A stretch of DNA of 53,201 nt from Butyricicoccus sp. Lineage in GTDB: Bacteria > Bacillota > Clostridia > Oscillospirales > Butyricicoccaceae. The translations under genes were made by a program, and so were the position numbers. Where the stretch lies: contig JAHHRO010000010.1 of assembly GCA_020025755.1 (NCBI GenBank), positions 1 through 53,201 of the forward strand, written 5' to 3'. How positions within the stretch are numbered: the stretch's first letter is position 1; each line of letters starts with the position of its first letter. The notes under the pieces are model-generated. The model had not been told where the DNA came from. It was given only the letters and a program-made list of their open reading frames with translations, and searched no databases. Shown in pieces: positions 17,079-25,433 of the stretch.

Positions 17079-18041
17079 TTATCTTGCCGCAATCAGCTGC
17101 TCGATCTCCTCTACCATTGGCATGACGCGCAACGCGCCTTTCTTTGTAGTGATCAGGGAAGCCGCCGCGTTGGCAAAGCGGAGCATTTCTGTAAGCTGCT
17201 GCTCCGTCAGATCCTCCAGCCCATGCTCCAGAACATAATGGAGCGCACATGCGCCGAAGGTATCTCCTGCACCGGTCGTCTCGATGGTATTCTCCTGAAT
17301 AAACGGTGCTTCAAACACTTCCATATCCTTATAGAATGCAACACTGCCTTCCTTCCCCAGCGTCACATTCATCAACTTGATATTCGGGAACTGTGCGTGC
17401 AGGATGCGTCCACCCTCGCGTGGATCCTCACATCCCGTCATGAATGTAACCTCTTCATCCGAGATCTTCACAAGGTCACACTGGGACAAGCCGTAAGTGA
17501 TCTGCTCCTTTGCAGTCTCCAGATCGCTCCACAGCGGCGGTCGGAGATTGGGATCAAAGGAAATGAGCAGACCTGCTTCTCTGGCGATCTCGATGGCACG
17601 GCGTGTTGCCGCACGAACGGTATCATGCGTCATAGACAGCGTTCCATAATGGAATGCACGCGCACTTGTCAGATACGCTGCATCAATCTGCTTTTCCTCC
17701 AGCATCATATCTGCGCCGGGGTTGCGATAAAATGCAAAATCCCGATCGCCATCCGCAAAGGTATGTACAAATGCCAGCGTGGTATGTACCTCCGGATGTG
17801 TATACAGGTGACCCGTGTCGATGCCCAGCTCATCGAGTGCTGCACGCAGAGAAACACCAAACTGATCCTTGCCCACAACACCCAGAAAAGAGGTCTTCCT
17901 GCCGAGACGGTTGAGCATCGCGAGCACATTACAGGGTGCGCCGCCCGGATTTGCCTCAAAGATCGGGTTTCCCTGCTCACTCATGCCGTTTTCGGTAAAA
18001 TCTATGAGCAACTCACCCAATGCGATCACATCAAATTTCAT
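17079..18041 (-). CDS. PfkB family carbohydrate kinase (fructokinase-like)
   Basis: The ~320-residue kinase begins KFDVIALGELLIDFTENG and has the ribokinase-fold sugar site NPGGAPCNVLAMLNRLG and the ATP/anion-hole motif ETTGAGDTFGACALHYVLEHG near residue 255, whose Asp is the catalytic base. Such enzymes phosphorylate fructose or a related sugar with ATP. I chose the ATG at 18041, with AGGGGACAGG upstream, rather than 18059. It follows a beta-mannosidase remnant and ends at a strong terminator. Fructose could come from mannose isomerisation or from glycan breakdown, but the substrate is inferred only from the family. Confidence 0.9.
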   Translation of the reverse strand: MKFDVIALGELLIDFTENGMSEQGNPIFEANPGGAPCNVLAMLNRLGRKTSFLGVVGKDQFGVSLRAALDELGIDTGHLYTHPEVHTTLAFVHTFADGDRDFAFYRNPGADMMLEEKQIDAAYLTSARAFHYGTLSMTHDTVRAATRRAIEIAREAGLLISFDPNLRPPLWSDLETAKEQITYGLSQCDLVKISDEEVTFMTGCEDPREGGRILHAQFPNIKLMNVTLGKEGSVAFYKDMEVFEAPFIQENTIETTGAGDTFGACALHYVLEHGLEDLTEQQLTEMLRFANAAASLITTKKGALRVMPMVEEIEQLIAAR

Positions 18042-18059
18042 TGTCCTGTCCCCTCTCAC

Positions 18060-18365
18060 TTATCGGATCTCATATACGCTGTACAGGCGCAGGTTTTCTG
18101 CCTGACCGCGCACGATCTGTACACGCCTGCTGCCGCCATCGCGGTCGAAATAGTTGTCGCTCAGCACCAGATCCTCGTTTTCGTGCTGGATCTCCACACT
18201 CTTTGCGTATGTATCTGCATGCATGGTGATCCCATCGCCCTCTACCATGCAGGACAACTTGGGATCTTCATAGTGGAAATACTTCGAATAGGAGAAGATC
18301 ACCGTACCCTTGGAAAGAACCATATCTCCATCACATTCCTGAAACCAACCAGACGCATCAGAAGC
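18060..18365 (-). pseudogene. Truncated beta-mannosidase (GH2), C-terminal remnant
   Basis: The minus-strand frame is open for 102 codons from 18365 (just after an in-frame stop) to a stop at 18060. It reads ASDASGWFQECDGDMVLSKG at its N-terminal end, then TVIFSYSKYFHYEDPKLSC, and ends DNYFDRDGGSRRVQIVRGQ. This matches the C-terminal beta-sandwich of GH2 beta-mannosidases, where a segment like LSKGTVLFVKPKHF precedes a final DNYFD strand. The catalytic barrel and N-terminal domains are gone, and a promoter lies only ~70 bases upstream, so a large internal deletion is likely. It adjoins the fructokinase gene, with which it may be co-transcribed. An ATG at 18323 could give an 87-residue fragment. 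Confidence 0.65.
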
Positions 18366-18436
18366 TCAAACAAAAGCATTACATGCGGATATGTTTTTTT
18401 CTCATAATTCTTTTCCGTACAGTTTCATCACCATTA

Positions 18437-18464
18437 TTATTACACAATGCTCGCTGTTTTGCAA
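18437..18464 (-). promoter_or_regulatory. Promoter reading into the mannosidase remnant and fructokinase
   Basis: TTGCAA (18459-18464) and TAATAA (18437-18442) are 16 bases apart on the minus strand. It was probably the promoter of the intact mannosidase gene. Confidence 0.45.
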
Positions 18465-18536
18465 ATCACTCTAGTGAAATAAATTTGGAGATCTGTGCCA
18501 TATTCTACCTTTTCACAAGGGGTATCCTGTCCTCCA

Positions 18537-18582
18537 AAAAAGAGAGCACCAGAGATACACTGCAAGCAGTGTATCTCTGGTG
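18537..18582 (-). terminator. Intrinsic terminator of the PL8 lyase gene
   Basis: A perfect 17-base inverted repeat (CACCAGAGATACACTGC and complement, 18547-18582) is followed on the minus strand by CTCTCTTTTT. It is about 100 bases past the lyase stop codon. Confidence 0.65.
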
Positions 18583-18684
18583 TGAGGTTTGCCGAAGGGC
18601 GATATCATAGGTAACACTGACAGTCTCGTCCTCACGCGGCAGAGCAATGCTGTGCCCCTCTCAGCGGTCTCATGTATGGTCGAT

Positions 18685-21276
18685 TTATGCCTGTGCTTCC
18701 AGTGTGATCTCCAAGGACTTGCCATACAGCTGCTTGGTATTGCACTTCAGCTGTACAGTATCCTTATTTGCAGTCGCCTGGATCTTTTCGTCCTTGCTGA
18801 CGATCTTTGCATTTGGGATATCCAGTACCAGCTCGATGCTGTCCTGACGGAACAGCGGATCGGACAGCGCAACCGTGATCTTTCCGTCTGCCTGCTTCAT
18901 CAGGACAGATGCCGGCTTGGAAGCCTTGATCCCGGCAGCCTTACCTGCTTCAAAGAAGTTCACGGCTGTGACCTGACCCTCTGTATCCTGTACCGCATGG
19001 ATGCTCTTGGAGTTCTCGAGGATCTTGATATCTGGCTTTGCCGCATACTGCTTCATGCTTTCTGCGGTCGCATTGGGCAGCATCACATAGCTGTAAGCAT
19101 CCTCCGCCTGCTTGCCATGCTCGTAGGTCATGGTGAAATACTTTTGGGTCACAGGGTATTCCTTCTGGTTTGCCACATTGCGGACATTCTTCTGCTCGCC
19201 CTTGATGGTTGGGGTCGCGATCTTGATCTCCTTGCTCTCCGGGAAGTAATAGCCGACCTTTGCCTTGATGCTGTCATCCTGATATGCCAGCCACTGCGGA
19301 TCGAAGGTGCCTTCCTTGATGGTCAGTGCCTTGCCATCGCGCCCCTGCGCCGTGATGTGCGGCTTTGCATCGACTGCCATCATACGGTTGTCGATGGTGG
19401 TCGTCACGTCGCGCTTGTCTGTATCACCAATATTCGATCCCATGAATACGATCTTGTCTTCCATCATAAACCATGACTTATTGCCGGTTGCGTTCTTGTA
19501 TGTAACAAAGTCCTCTGGCAGTTTGCCTGCCTTCTTTGCCGCATATGCATTCTCGTCCCCAAGCTGCATACCAGCCATGCTGACGCTTCCGTCCTGCATT
19601 GCAACACTGCCGGAGAAGGTGTTGGTTCCAACTGGGAAGTATACATAGTCGTTCTGCTCTACGCTGCTGGGACCATACTTCGGATAGGTAAAGCTGCCAT
19701 CATACAGTTCCATAACGGTCTTGCGCGATTCATTGGGAACAGTCGTACCCGGCAGGCGCAGCGGATCGACCGTCGAGAAATAGTTGATGCCGTACTGTTT
19801 GGTCTGGTCTACTCCAGACAGATACAGATAGAATGCACCATCCCCCTGAAACCACGGTCTCAGGTTCTCGCCGCTCATATACTCATACTTTGCGATGCGG
19901 TCAGAACTTCTGGACAGTGCAAAGGTGAATCCGTCCGCACGCTGCAGGTTGCGATCCATTGCGTTGAACGCAATGCTGCCCTTTGGCGTCACGCTCGCCG
20001 GCTGTATCTTTTCATCGTTCATGATCGCATTAAACGGTGCGATCGCAGGCAGATTGAGGCTGGATGCAGAGAATGCAACCGGCATAGATTTCACAAAATG
20101 CTTGATCTGCTGCTGCATCTTCTTGCTGTTTTCCTCTGGCAGAAAGGTGGTCAGCAGAGTCATTGCTTCTACCACACCGGCTGTATCCGAATAACCGGTA
20201 TTGGTGCGGGAAACCGCACGACCCTTTACGACCTCGGACATATAGCCCTCATGGATCAGCGGCAGAAAACTCTTGTAGATCCAGTTTTCAATGGTTGCGA
20301 CCTGCTCCTTAGGCTGCCACACGGTATCCTGTAAGATATAGAGCGAGGATACCGCCTTCTGGAGCATCAGCTTGCCATAAGAACCAGTGTATGCAACGCG
20401 ATGATGCTGGATGAAAGAGCCATCTGCATAGACACCATCGGTATTGTTATTCACGATGTGATATGGGTCGATCGGCACAAAAACCGTCAGCATATCCTTG
20501 ACAGCCTTTTCGATGCGCTTGGTATCATTGATGAGCGCACCCTGAATGATGCGGTTGGTTGTGATATCAATGAGATTCGTACCGGTATGCATGGCAGACT
20601 TGAGGTCGATATCGCCATTCTTTCCGCATCTGAGGTGATTGTCAAACATCTTGACAAAATTTGCGATCATCTTCGGATCATGCTTCTGGAGTTCTTCCTG
20701 CATGAGTGCAAGTACACCGGTCATTTCGGTCGGGACACCGATCTCCCAGTTCCACCAGTTGCCAAACAGTCTGCCGTCCGCAGCCTTGAAGGATGTGTGC
20801 TTATTGTACACATTGTAGAATGCATCCACTGCTTCAACGATCTTCTTTTGCAGCTCGGCATCCTTGTAATACTTGGAACCACTGGTTGCATACGCAAGTG
20901 CCATATCGAACAGATACTGCGCATTCTTGTTGAACGCATTGGAATTACCCGGCTCTGCCTTGACGGTCTTTTCGTCGCTCATATCGAACGCATCCCCAGC
21001 GAACATGTGGTATGGGTCTTTTACCCCCTGATAGGCTGCGATCGCTTTCTCCGCATCCTTCTCGATCGCGGTGAGCTTGGCCTTTACATTCTCATTCTGG
21101 TTCATCTCCACGCTGCCTGCGAGATATTGGCTGTAATTCTTGAGCAGTACACTGGCAGCATTTTTTGTTTCCGGAGCCGCTGCGGTCTGCGCAGAAGCCT
21201 CTGCCGCCATAGCAGGCACTGCACCGCTGCCCAGCAGGATCGAAGAAGCCAAAACACCAGAGATCAACTTTTTCAT
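18685..21276 (-). CDS. Secreted polysaccharide lyase family 8 (hyaluronate/chondroitin lyase-like)
   Basis: The ~863-residue protein starts with a Sec signal peptide (KKLISGVLASSILLGSGAVP then AMAAEA, cleavage after AMA). The alpha/alpha toroid carries the PL8 signatures WWNWEIGVPTEMTGVL, HTGTNLIDITTNRI (catalytic Asn) and DGSFIQHHRVAYTGSYGK (catalytic His and Tyr). The central beta-sandwich has YMSGENLRPWFQGDGAFYLY. These enzymes cut hyaluronan, chondroitin or xanthan by beta-elimination. I chose the ATG at 21276, behind AAAGGAAAGG. No sortase motif is visible, so it is probably released. No importer for unsaturated disaccharides is adjacent, so the substrate within the family is open. Confidence 0.92.
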   Translation of the reverse strand: MKKLISGVLASSILLGSGAVPAMAAEASAQTAAAPETKNAASVLLKNYSQYLAGSVEMNQNENVKAKLTAIEKDAEKAIAAYQGVKDPYHMFAGDAFDMSDEKTVKAEPGNSNAFNKNAQYLFDMALAYATSGSKYYKDAELQKKIVEAVDAFYNVYNKHTSFKAADGRLFGNWWNWEIGVPTEMTGVLALMQEELQKHDPKMIANFVKMFDNHLRCGKNGDIDLKSAMHTGTNLIDITTNRIIQGALINDTKRIEKAVKDMLTVFVPIDPYHIVNNNTDGVYADGSFIQHHRVAYTGSYGKLMLQKAVSSLYILQDTVWQPKEQVATIENWIYKSFLPLIHEGYMSEVVKGRAVSRTNTGYSDTAGVVEAMTLLTTFLPEENSKKMQQQIKHFVKSMPVAFSASSLNLPAIAPFNAIMNDEKIQPASVTPKGSIAFNAMDRNLQRADGFTFALSRSSDRIAKYEYMSGENLRPWFQGDGAFYLYLSGVDQTKQYGINYFSTVDPLRLPGTTVPNESRKTVMELYDGSFTYPKYGPSSVEQNDYVYFPVGTNTFSGSVAMQDGSVSMAGMQLGDENAYAAKKAGKLPEDFVTYKNATGNKSWFMMEDKIVFMGSNIGDTDKRDVTTTIDNRMMAVDAKPHITAQGRDGKALTIKEGTFDPQWLAYQDDSIKAKVGYYFPESKEIKIATPTIKGEQKNVRNVANQKEYPVTQKYFTMTYEHGKQAEDAYSYVMLPNATAESMKQYAAKPDIKILENSKSIHAVQDTEGQVTAVNFFEAGKAAGIKASKPASVLMKQADGKITVALSDPLFRQDSIELVLDIPNAKIVSKDEKIQATANKDTVQLKCNTKQLYGKSLEITLEAQA

Positions 21277-21472
21277 ATCACAAAACACCTTTCCTTTATC
21301 TTTTTCGGAACGAGTATACTGTGATATTACTATATATTTTTCCATATATCAATCCCTGATTGTGCAATTTTTATCCATACGTCCTTTATCTATATATTAT
21401 TGCACCTATCATATCCACTCATTTGTGAAATAGACTGAATTTTTCAGCGGACTTTCCTTGCTTTCCAAACAG

Positions 21473-21505
21473 AAAAACGACCGGATCGAAGCCGATCTGG
21501 TCGTT
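21473..21505 (-). terminator. Intrinsic terminator after the small membrane protein / MATE genes
   Basis: AACGACC-AGATCG, a GCTT loop and CGATC-CGGTCGTT are followed by TTTT on the minus strand, downstream of the 74-residue frame. Confidence 0.75.
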
Positions 21506-21536
21506 TAGTCTTGTGTACAAATAAAACATGGATACG

Positions 21537-21761
21537 CTATTTTATTTTCCCGCTCACACAAACAAACAGCAGTAAACCAAGGTAAACCACACGCAGCACC
21601 TGAAAACCCAAATTAAAAAACGGATCTTCCGGAGATGGCGATGGATCCCTTTTTTCTGTTTCATCCAGGTTTCGATCCGTCGTCTCCCTGTTTTTCCAAA
21701 AATGCATCGTAAACCGTTTTACTTCAGCATATACTTTATCTATTGTTTCATCTACTGGCAT
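21537..21761 (-). CDS. Small protein of unknown function with a C-terminal membrane helix
   Basis: This 74-residue frame lies 30 bases downstream of the MATE gene and just before a strong terminator, so it is probably its co-transcribed partner. The first ~50 residues are charged (DETIDKVYAEVKRFTMHFWK, then a DETEKRDPSPSPEDP linker). The end, FQVLRVVYLGLLLFVCVSGK, is one membrane helix. I do not recognise a family. The ribosome site is weak, so it could be a chance frame. Confidence 0.45.
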   Translation of the reverse strand: MPVDETIDKVYAEVKRFTMHFWKNRETTDRNLDETEKRDPSPSPEDPFFNLGFQVLRVVYLGLLLFVCVSGKIK

Positions 21762-21791
21762 AATTTCTTAATCTTCAGGATGTAAGGACTC

Positions 21792-23147
21792 TTAAATCAC
21801 ACTCTTTTTCGCTTGTGAAAAATTTTTTCCGAGCCGACGCATGGTAAACAGGTAAGAGATCATGAGCGGAAGCAGCGACCCCGGCCATGCAAGTGCGTAT
21901 GCAACGCTGATACCAGCAAAGCCAAAAGGAGCCGCAAACACAATACATCCAACCGCACGCATCAAAAGCTCCATGATGCCTGCGATGGTGGGTACAACGC
22001 CCTGCCCCAAGCCCTGTAATGTATAGCGCAAAATAAACAGCAGGGACAGCGTCCAATAGAACAAGCTGGTCAGGCGCAGATATTGCTCTGCCATCATGAT
22101 TACCGCAGGCGTATCCGAAACAAACAGATTGACCAATGCCGCGCCGCCAAATTGTGCAATGCAGGTAATGATGACCGTATAGACCAGCGACATTGCCATA
22201 CAGCGATGCACACCCATACGGATTCGGTCGATCTTTCCTGCACCGTAGTTTTGCGCGGTGTAGGTTGCCATCGTCATGCCAAAGCAGTTGAGTGGGGAAC
22301 AGATCAACTGCTCGATCTTTTGCGCCGCGGTATAGGATGCAACCACCTGCTCACCCTGCTGGTTGAGAACGATCTGTAAAATGATAACACCAATGCCAAT
22401 GATCGAAGCCTGAAATCCCATCGGCAGACCGACGACCAAATGTTGTTTGATCTCACCGGAGGTCAAATGGAAATCCGCTCTCCGCACATGCAGGATGGGA
22501 AACTTCTTCTTGATGTACAGGATACAGAGTACACCGGATACGACCTGTGAAATCACCGTTGCCCAAGCTGCACCCGAAACGCCCAGCCTGACATATCGAA
22601 TAAAAACAATATCCAGAACAACATTCAAAACACTGGAAATAATCAGAAAGAACAACGGCGTGCGGCTATCCCCCAAGGCACGCAGTACATTGGACAATAC
22701 ATTGAACAGCATTGCCGCGAATATTCCACCATAGATCACGACAATATAAGAATATGCATCGTCTATGATTGCCGCCGGTGTCTGCATCATGCGCAGGATC
22801 GGACGCGCGAACGGTACAGAAAGTGCCGTCAGGATCACCGTAACGACCGCACCGATCACAATATTGGCGGCAAAGCTGCGCCGCACATATTCCAGATCAT
22901 TTGCGCCGAATTGCCGCGCTGTCACAATGGATAGTCCCGATGTCATGCCTTGTGCAAACCCCAAAATCAGGAACATGATGCTGCCTGTACAGCCAACTGC
23001 TGCAAGTGCATTGACTCCCAATATATTGCCAACGATGAGTGCATCCATCATATTATAGAATTGCTGGAACAGATTTCCCCCAAGCAGCGGCAGCGTAAAC
23101 AAAAAAATAAGACGTGCTGGGCCGCCTTCCGTCATGGTCTTCGTCAT
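21792..23147 (-). CDS. MATE family efflux transporter
   Basis: The ~451-residue product has about 12 membrane helices and begins TKTMTEGGPARLIFLFTLPL then LGGNLFQQFYNMMDALIVG, the standard start of DinF/NorM-type MATE exporters. The second half repeats the pattern (VGLPMGFQASIIGIGVIILQ). It exports drugs or metabolites using an ion gradient. I chose the ATG at 23147, behind AGGGGG; the frame runs to 23258 but that region is the divergent promoter of the HdeD-like gene. The exported compound is unknown. Confidence 0.92.
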   Translation of the reverse strand: MTKTMTEGGPARLIFLFTLPLLGGNLFQQFYNMMDALIVGNILGVNALAAVGCTGSIMFLILGFAQGMTSGLSIVTARQFGANDLEYVRRSFAANIVIGAVVTVILTALSVPFARPILRMMQTPAAIIDDAYSYIVVIYGGIFAAMLFNVLSNVLRALGDSRTPLFFLIISSVLNVVLDIVFIRYVRLGVSGAAWATVISQVVSGVLCILYIKKKFPILHVRRADFHLTSGEIKQHLVVGLPMGFQASIIGIGVIILQIVLNQQGEQVVASYTAAQKIEQLICSPLNCFGMTMATYTAQNYGAGKIDRIRMGVHRCMAMSLVYTVIITCIAQFGGAALVNLFVSDTPAVIMMAEQYLRLTSLFYWTLSLLFILRYTLQGLGQGVVPTIAGIMELLMRAVGCIVFAAPFGFAGISVAYALAWPGSLLPLMISYLFTMRRLGKNFSQAKKSVI

Positions 23148-23347
23148 CCAAATTCCCCCTTTAGTCATCTTAATATACACCATTCTGTGCCAAGCGGATA
23201 GCCGCAAAAAACACAATCTTTTTTCGATTTCCCCAATTTCTCTGGTCAGTGTGCCCAAACAGAAAAGATCATTTCGGAAAAAGATCGTTCTGGCGTTTCT
23301 CTCGCGGCTGTGCTAGAATGAAGTCACAGATAAAGGAGATCTTAATT

Positions 23348-23893
23348 ATGTTTGTATTTTTTTCAGGCGGTTCCAACCGACAAACCCCCATGCTTATGAC
23401 TCTGCTTTCCCTGATTCTCGGGATCTTCTTGATCCGTTATCCCGGAATTAGCGGCAGTCTGTTCTGCTTTGCCCTTGCTGCAATCGCGCTGACCTATGCC
23501 GCAATTCGGCTGCTTCGCTGTCAGCGCAGCAAAAAACAGGGCATCTATGCCCCGTTTGACCAATATATCGGTGTCTTTCTGCTTGTCATCGGACTCATTA
23601 TCCTGTTTTTCCCACGGCTTATCCTGTCTTTCCTCCCGTTTACGCTCGGAACACTGCTGTTTTTTTCCGGATTTTCCAAGCTGCCCTTTGCCATTGATGC
23701 ATTCCAGATGCGCACCCCAGCACGCATCCCTTTCCTGCTCTCTACCCTGACCCCAATCGTACTTGGCATAATCATCTTGATGAATCCATTCGGGGTCACA
23801 CGCCTTGTGATCCGCTTTTTCGGTCTGAGCCTTGTGGTGAATGCCGCCTTGGAGCTTACCGCCGCATTCTTTGACCGTACAAATCGCTATTGA
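23348..23893 (+). CDS. HdeD/DUF308-like membrane protein
   Basis: The ~181-residue protein has six predicted membrane helices in three hairpins, with repeated G-I-x-L-x-x-P patterns (SLILGIFLIRYPGISGSLFC, VIGLIILFFPRLILSFLPFT, IVLGIIILMNPFGVTRLVIR). This three-fold repeat is typical of the HdeD/DUF308 family, linked to acid or envelope stress but without a known activity. The ATG at 23348 follows AAGGAG at proper spacing. It is divergent from the MATE gene and precedes the thioredoxin genes. Confidence 0.78.
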   Translation: MFVFFSGGSNRQTPMLMTLLSLILGIFLIRYPGISGSLFCFALAAIALTYAAIRLLRCQRSKKQGIYAPFDQYIGVFLLVIGLIILFFPRLILSFLPFTLGTLLFFSGFSKLPFAIDAFQMRTPARIPFLLSTLTPIVLGIIILMNPFGVTRLVIRFFGLSLVVNAALELTAAFFDRTNRY

Positions 23894-24020
23894 TCGAAAA
23901 TGGTTTTTGCTGCTGTGCGCATTCTATACCCTTTGTGTGATTTAGTCACAGCAAACAACCGTCATTTCGGATATACTATGAGCATACAAACAAAACACAA
24001 TGACACAGGAGGTTTTCCTT

Positions 24021-24332
24021 ATGGTAACTTTAACAACTGAGAATTTTGATAAAGAAGTCCTTGAAGCAACCCAGCCGGTACTCGTTGAGTTTTCTGCACC
24101 ATGGTGTGTGTACTGCCGCCGCATCGAGCCAGTTCTGCATCGCATGGACGGCAAGAGTGATGTTGTCATCGCGACCATCAATACCGATGACCAGCCCGAA
24201 CTGGCACAGCGTTTTCAGGTAGAGGTCATCCCAACCTTCTATCTGTTCCAGAACGGAACACATGGCGACAAGCTGATCGCGCCAAGCTCTCAGGCACAGC
24301 TTGAGGAATGGATCGCAGCGCAGCGCGGTTGA
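24021..24332 (+). CDS. Thioredoxin with a CVYC active site
   Basis: The 103-residue protein has the thioredoxin fold: VLVEFSAPWCVYCRRIEPVL holds the redox Cys pair and VEVIPTFYLFQNG holds the cis-proline. The active site is WCVYC rather than the usual WCGPC, which should raise or lower its redox potential compared with standard thioredoxin. The start at 24021 follows CAGGAGG. The thioredoxin reductase gene starts 19 bases downstream, so the two form a dedicated pair in one operon. Confidence 0.92.
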   Translation: MVTLTTENFDKEVLEATQPVLVEFSAPWCVYCRRIEPVLHRMDGKSDVVIATINTDDQPELAQRFQVEVIPTFYLFQNGTHGDKLIAPSSQAQLEEWIAAQRG

Positions 24333-24351
24333 TTACAGGAGGAACCCAATC

Positions 24352-25275
24352 ATGGAACAGATTTATGATGTCGTCATCGTTGGCGGCGGTCCTGGCGGAT
24401 ATACCGCGGCACTTTATTGCGTCCGTGCCGGTCTCAGCACGCTGGTGCTCGAAAAACTCTCTGCTGGTGGACAGATGGCAACCACGACCCAAGTAGACAA
24501 CTACCCCGGATTCGATGAAGGCATCGATGGGTTCGAGCTTGCAGAGCGCATGCAGCGCGGTGCAGAGCGTTTTGGTGCAGTCACGGAATATGCTGAAGTG
24601 ACGGCAATGGATCTTACTTCCCAGCCCAAGCAGATCACCACCAGTTCAGGCACCTTCCTTGCCAAGGCTGTTATTCTGGCAACCGGTGCTTCTCCCCGTC
24701 TCTTGGGTCTCTCCAACGAAGAAGCCCTGCGCGGACGTGGTGTTTCCTATTGTGCGACCTGTGACGGCATGTTCTTCCGCGGCAAAACGGTCGTTGTGGC
24801 AGGTGGCGGCAACTCCGCTGCCGAAGATGCACTCACACTTTCCAAGATGTGCAAGAAGGTATATCTGGTACACCGCCGCGACAGTCTGCGTGCGACCCAG
24901 AGTTATCTGACTCCTCTGCAAAACGCAGAAAATCTGGAATTTGTCTGGAACAAGCAGATCGATGTGCTCGATACCACCGATGGGCACCTCAGCAGCATCC
25001 AGATGACCGACCGCGTGACAGGCGAAACTTCCACGCTGGAGTGTGATGGTCTGTTCGTTGCGATCGGACGCATTCCGGATACCGCTCTCATTGCCGATCA
25101 GGTATCCTGTGATGAACAGGGTTACATCATCGCAGATGAGACTACGCGCACAAATCTTGCCGGTGTATTCGCCGTCGGCGATGTACGCCAGAAGCCCCTG
25201 CGCCAGATCATTACCGCTGCTTCTGATGGTGCAACCGCCTCCAAGTTCGTAGAAGAATATCTGCAAACACTTTAA
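24352..25275 (+). CDS. trxB: Thioredoxin reductase
   Basis: The 307-residue flavoprotein begins MEQIYDVVIVGGGPGGYTAA (FAD site) and has the redox motif SYCATCDGMFFRGKTV, the NADPH site VVVAGGGNSAAEDALTLSKM and the C-terminal FAD motif GVFAVGDVRQKPLRQI. It transfers electrons from NADPH to the thioredoxin encoded immediately upstream. The ribosome site is CAGGAGG. Length and motif order match low-molecular-weight bacterial TrxB. It ends before a bidirectional terminator shared with the convergent flavodiiron gene. Confidence 0.95.
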   Translation: MEQIYDVVIVGGGPGGYTAALYCVRAGLSTLVLEKLSAGGQMATTTQVDNYPGFDEGIDGFELAERMQRGAERFGAVTEYAEVTAMDLTSQPKQITTSSGTFLAKAVILATGASPRLLGLSNEEALRGRGVSYCATCDGMFFRGKTVVVAGGGNSAAEDALTLSKMCKKVYLVHRRDSLRATQSYLTPLQNAENLEFVWNKQIDVLDTTDGHLSSIQMTDRVTGETSTLECDGLFVAIGRIPDTALIADQVSCDEQGYIIADETTRTNLAGVFAVGDVRQKPLRQIITAASDGATASKFVEEYLQTL

Positions 25276-25342
25276 GGACTGTTTGAAAAGGAGAAAATTT
25301 GTCGATTTCTCTATTTTCAAATAAACCTTAATTACAAAAAAT

Positions 25343-25427
25343 AAATCCCTCTTATCCAAATGATATGCATTCTCCTTACTGTATCTTCAGTAAAGAGGGC
25401 AGCGATCAGATAAGAGGGATTTTTTTG
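25343..25427. terminator. Bidirectional terminator between trxB and the flavodiiron gene
   Basis: AATCCCTCTTATC and GATAAGAGGGATT are perfect complements, with T-tracts on both sides. The loop of about 50 bases is unusually long. Confidence 0.65.
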
Positions 25428-25433
25428 TATGCT

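Noticed and set aside
18547..18582. A short mobile repeat (REP-like) in the 17-base inverted repeat
   Set aside because: It occurs once in the window and has a T-tract in the right direction, so it is read as the terminator of the PL8 gene.
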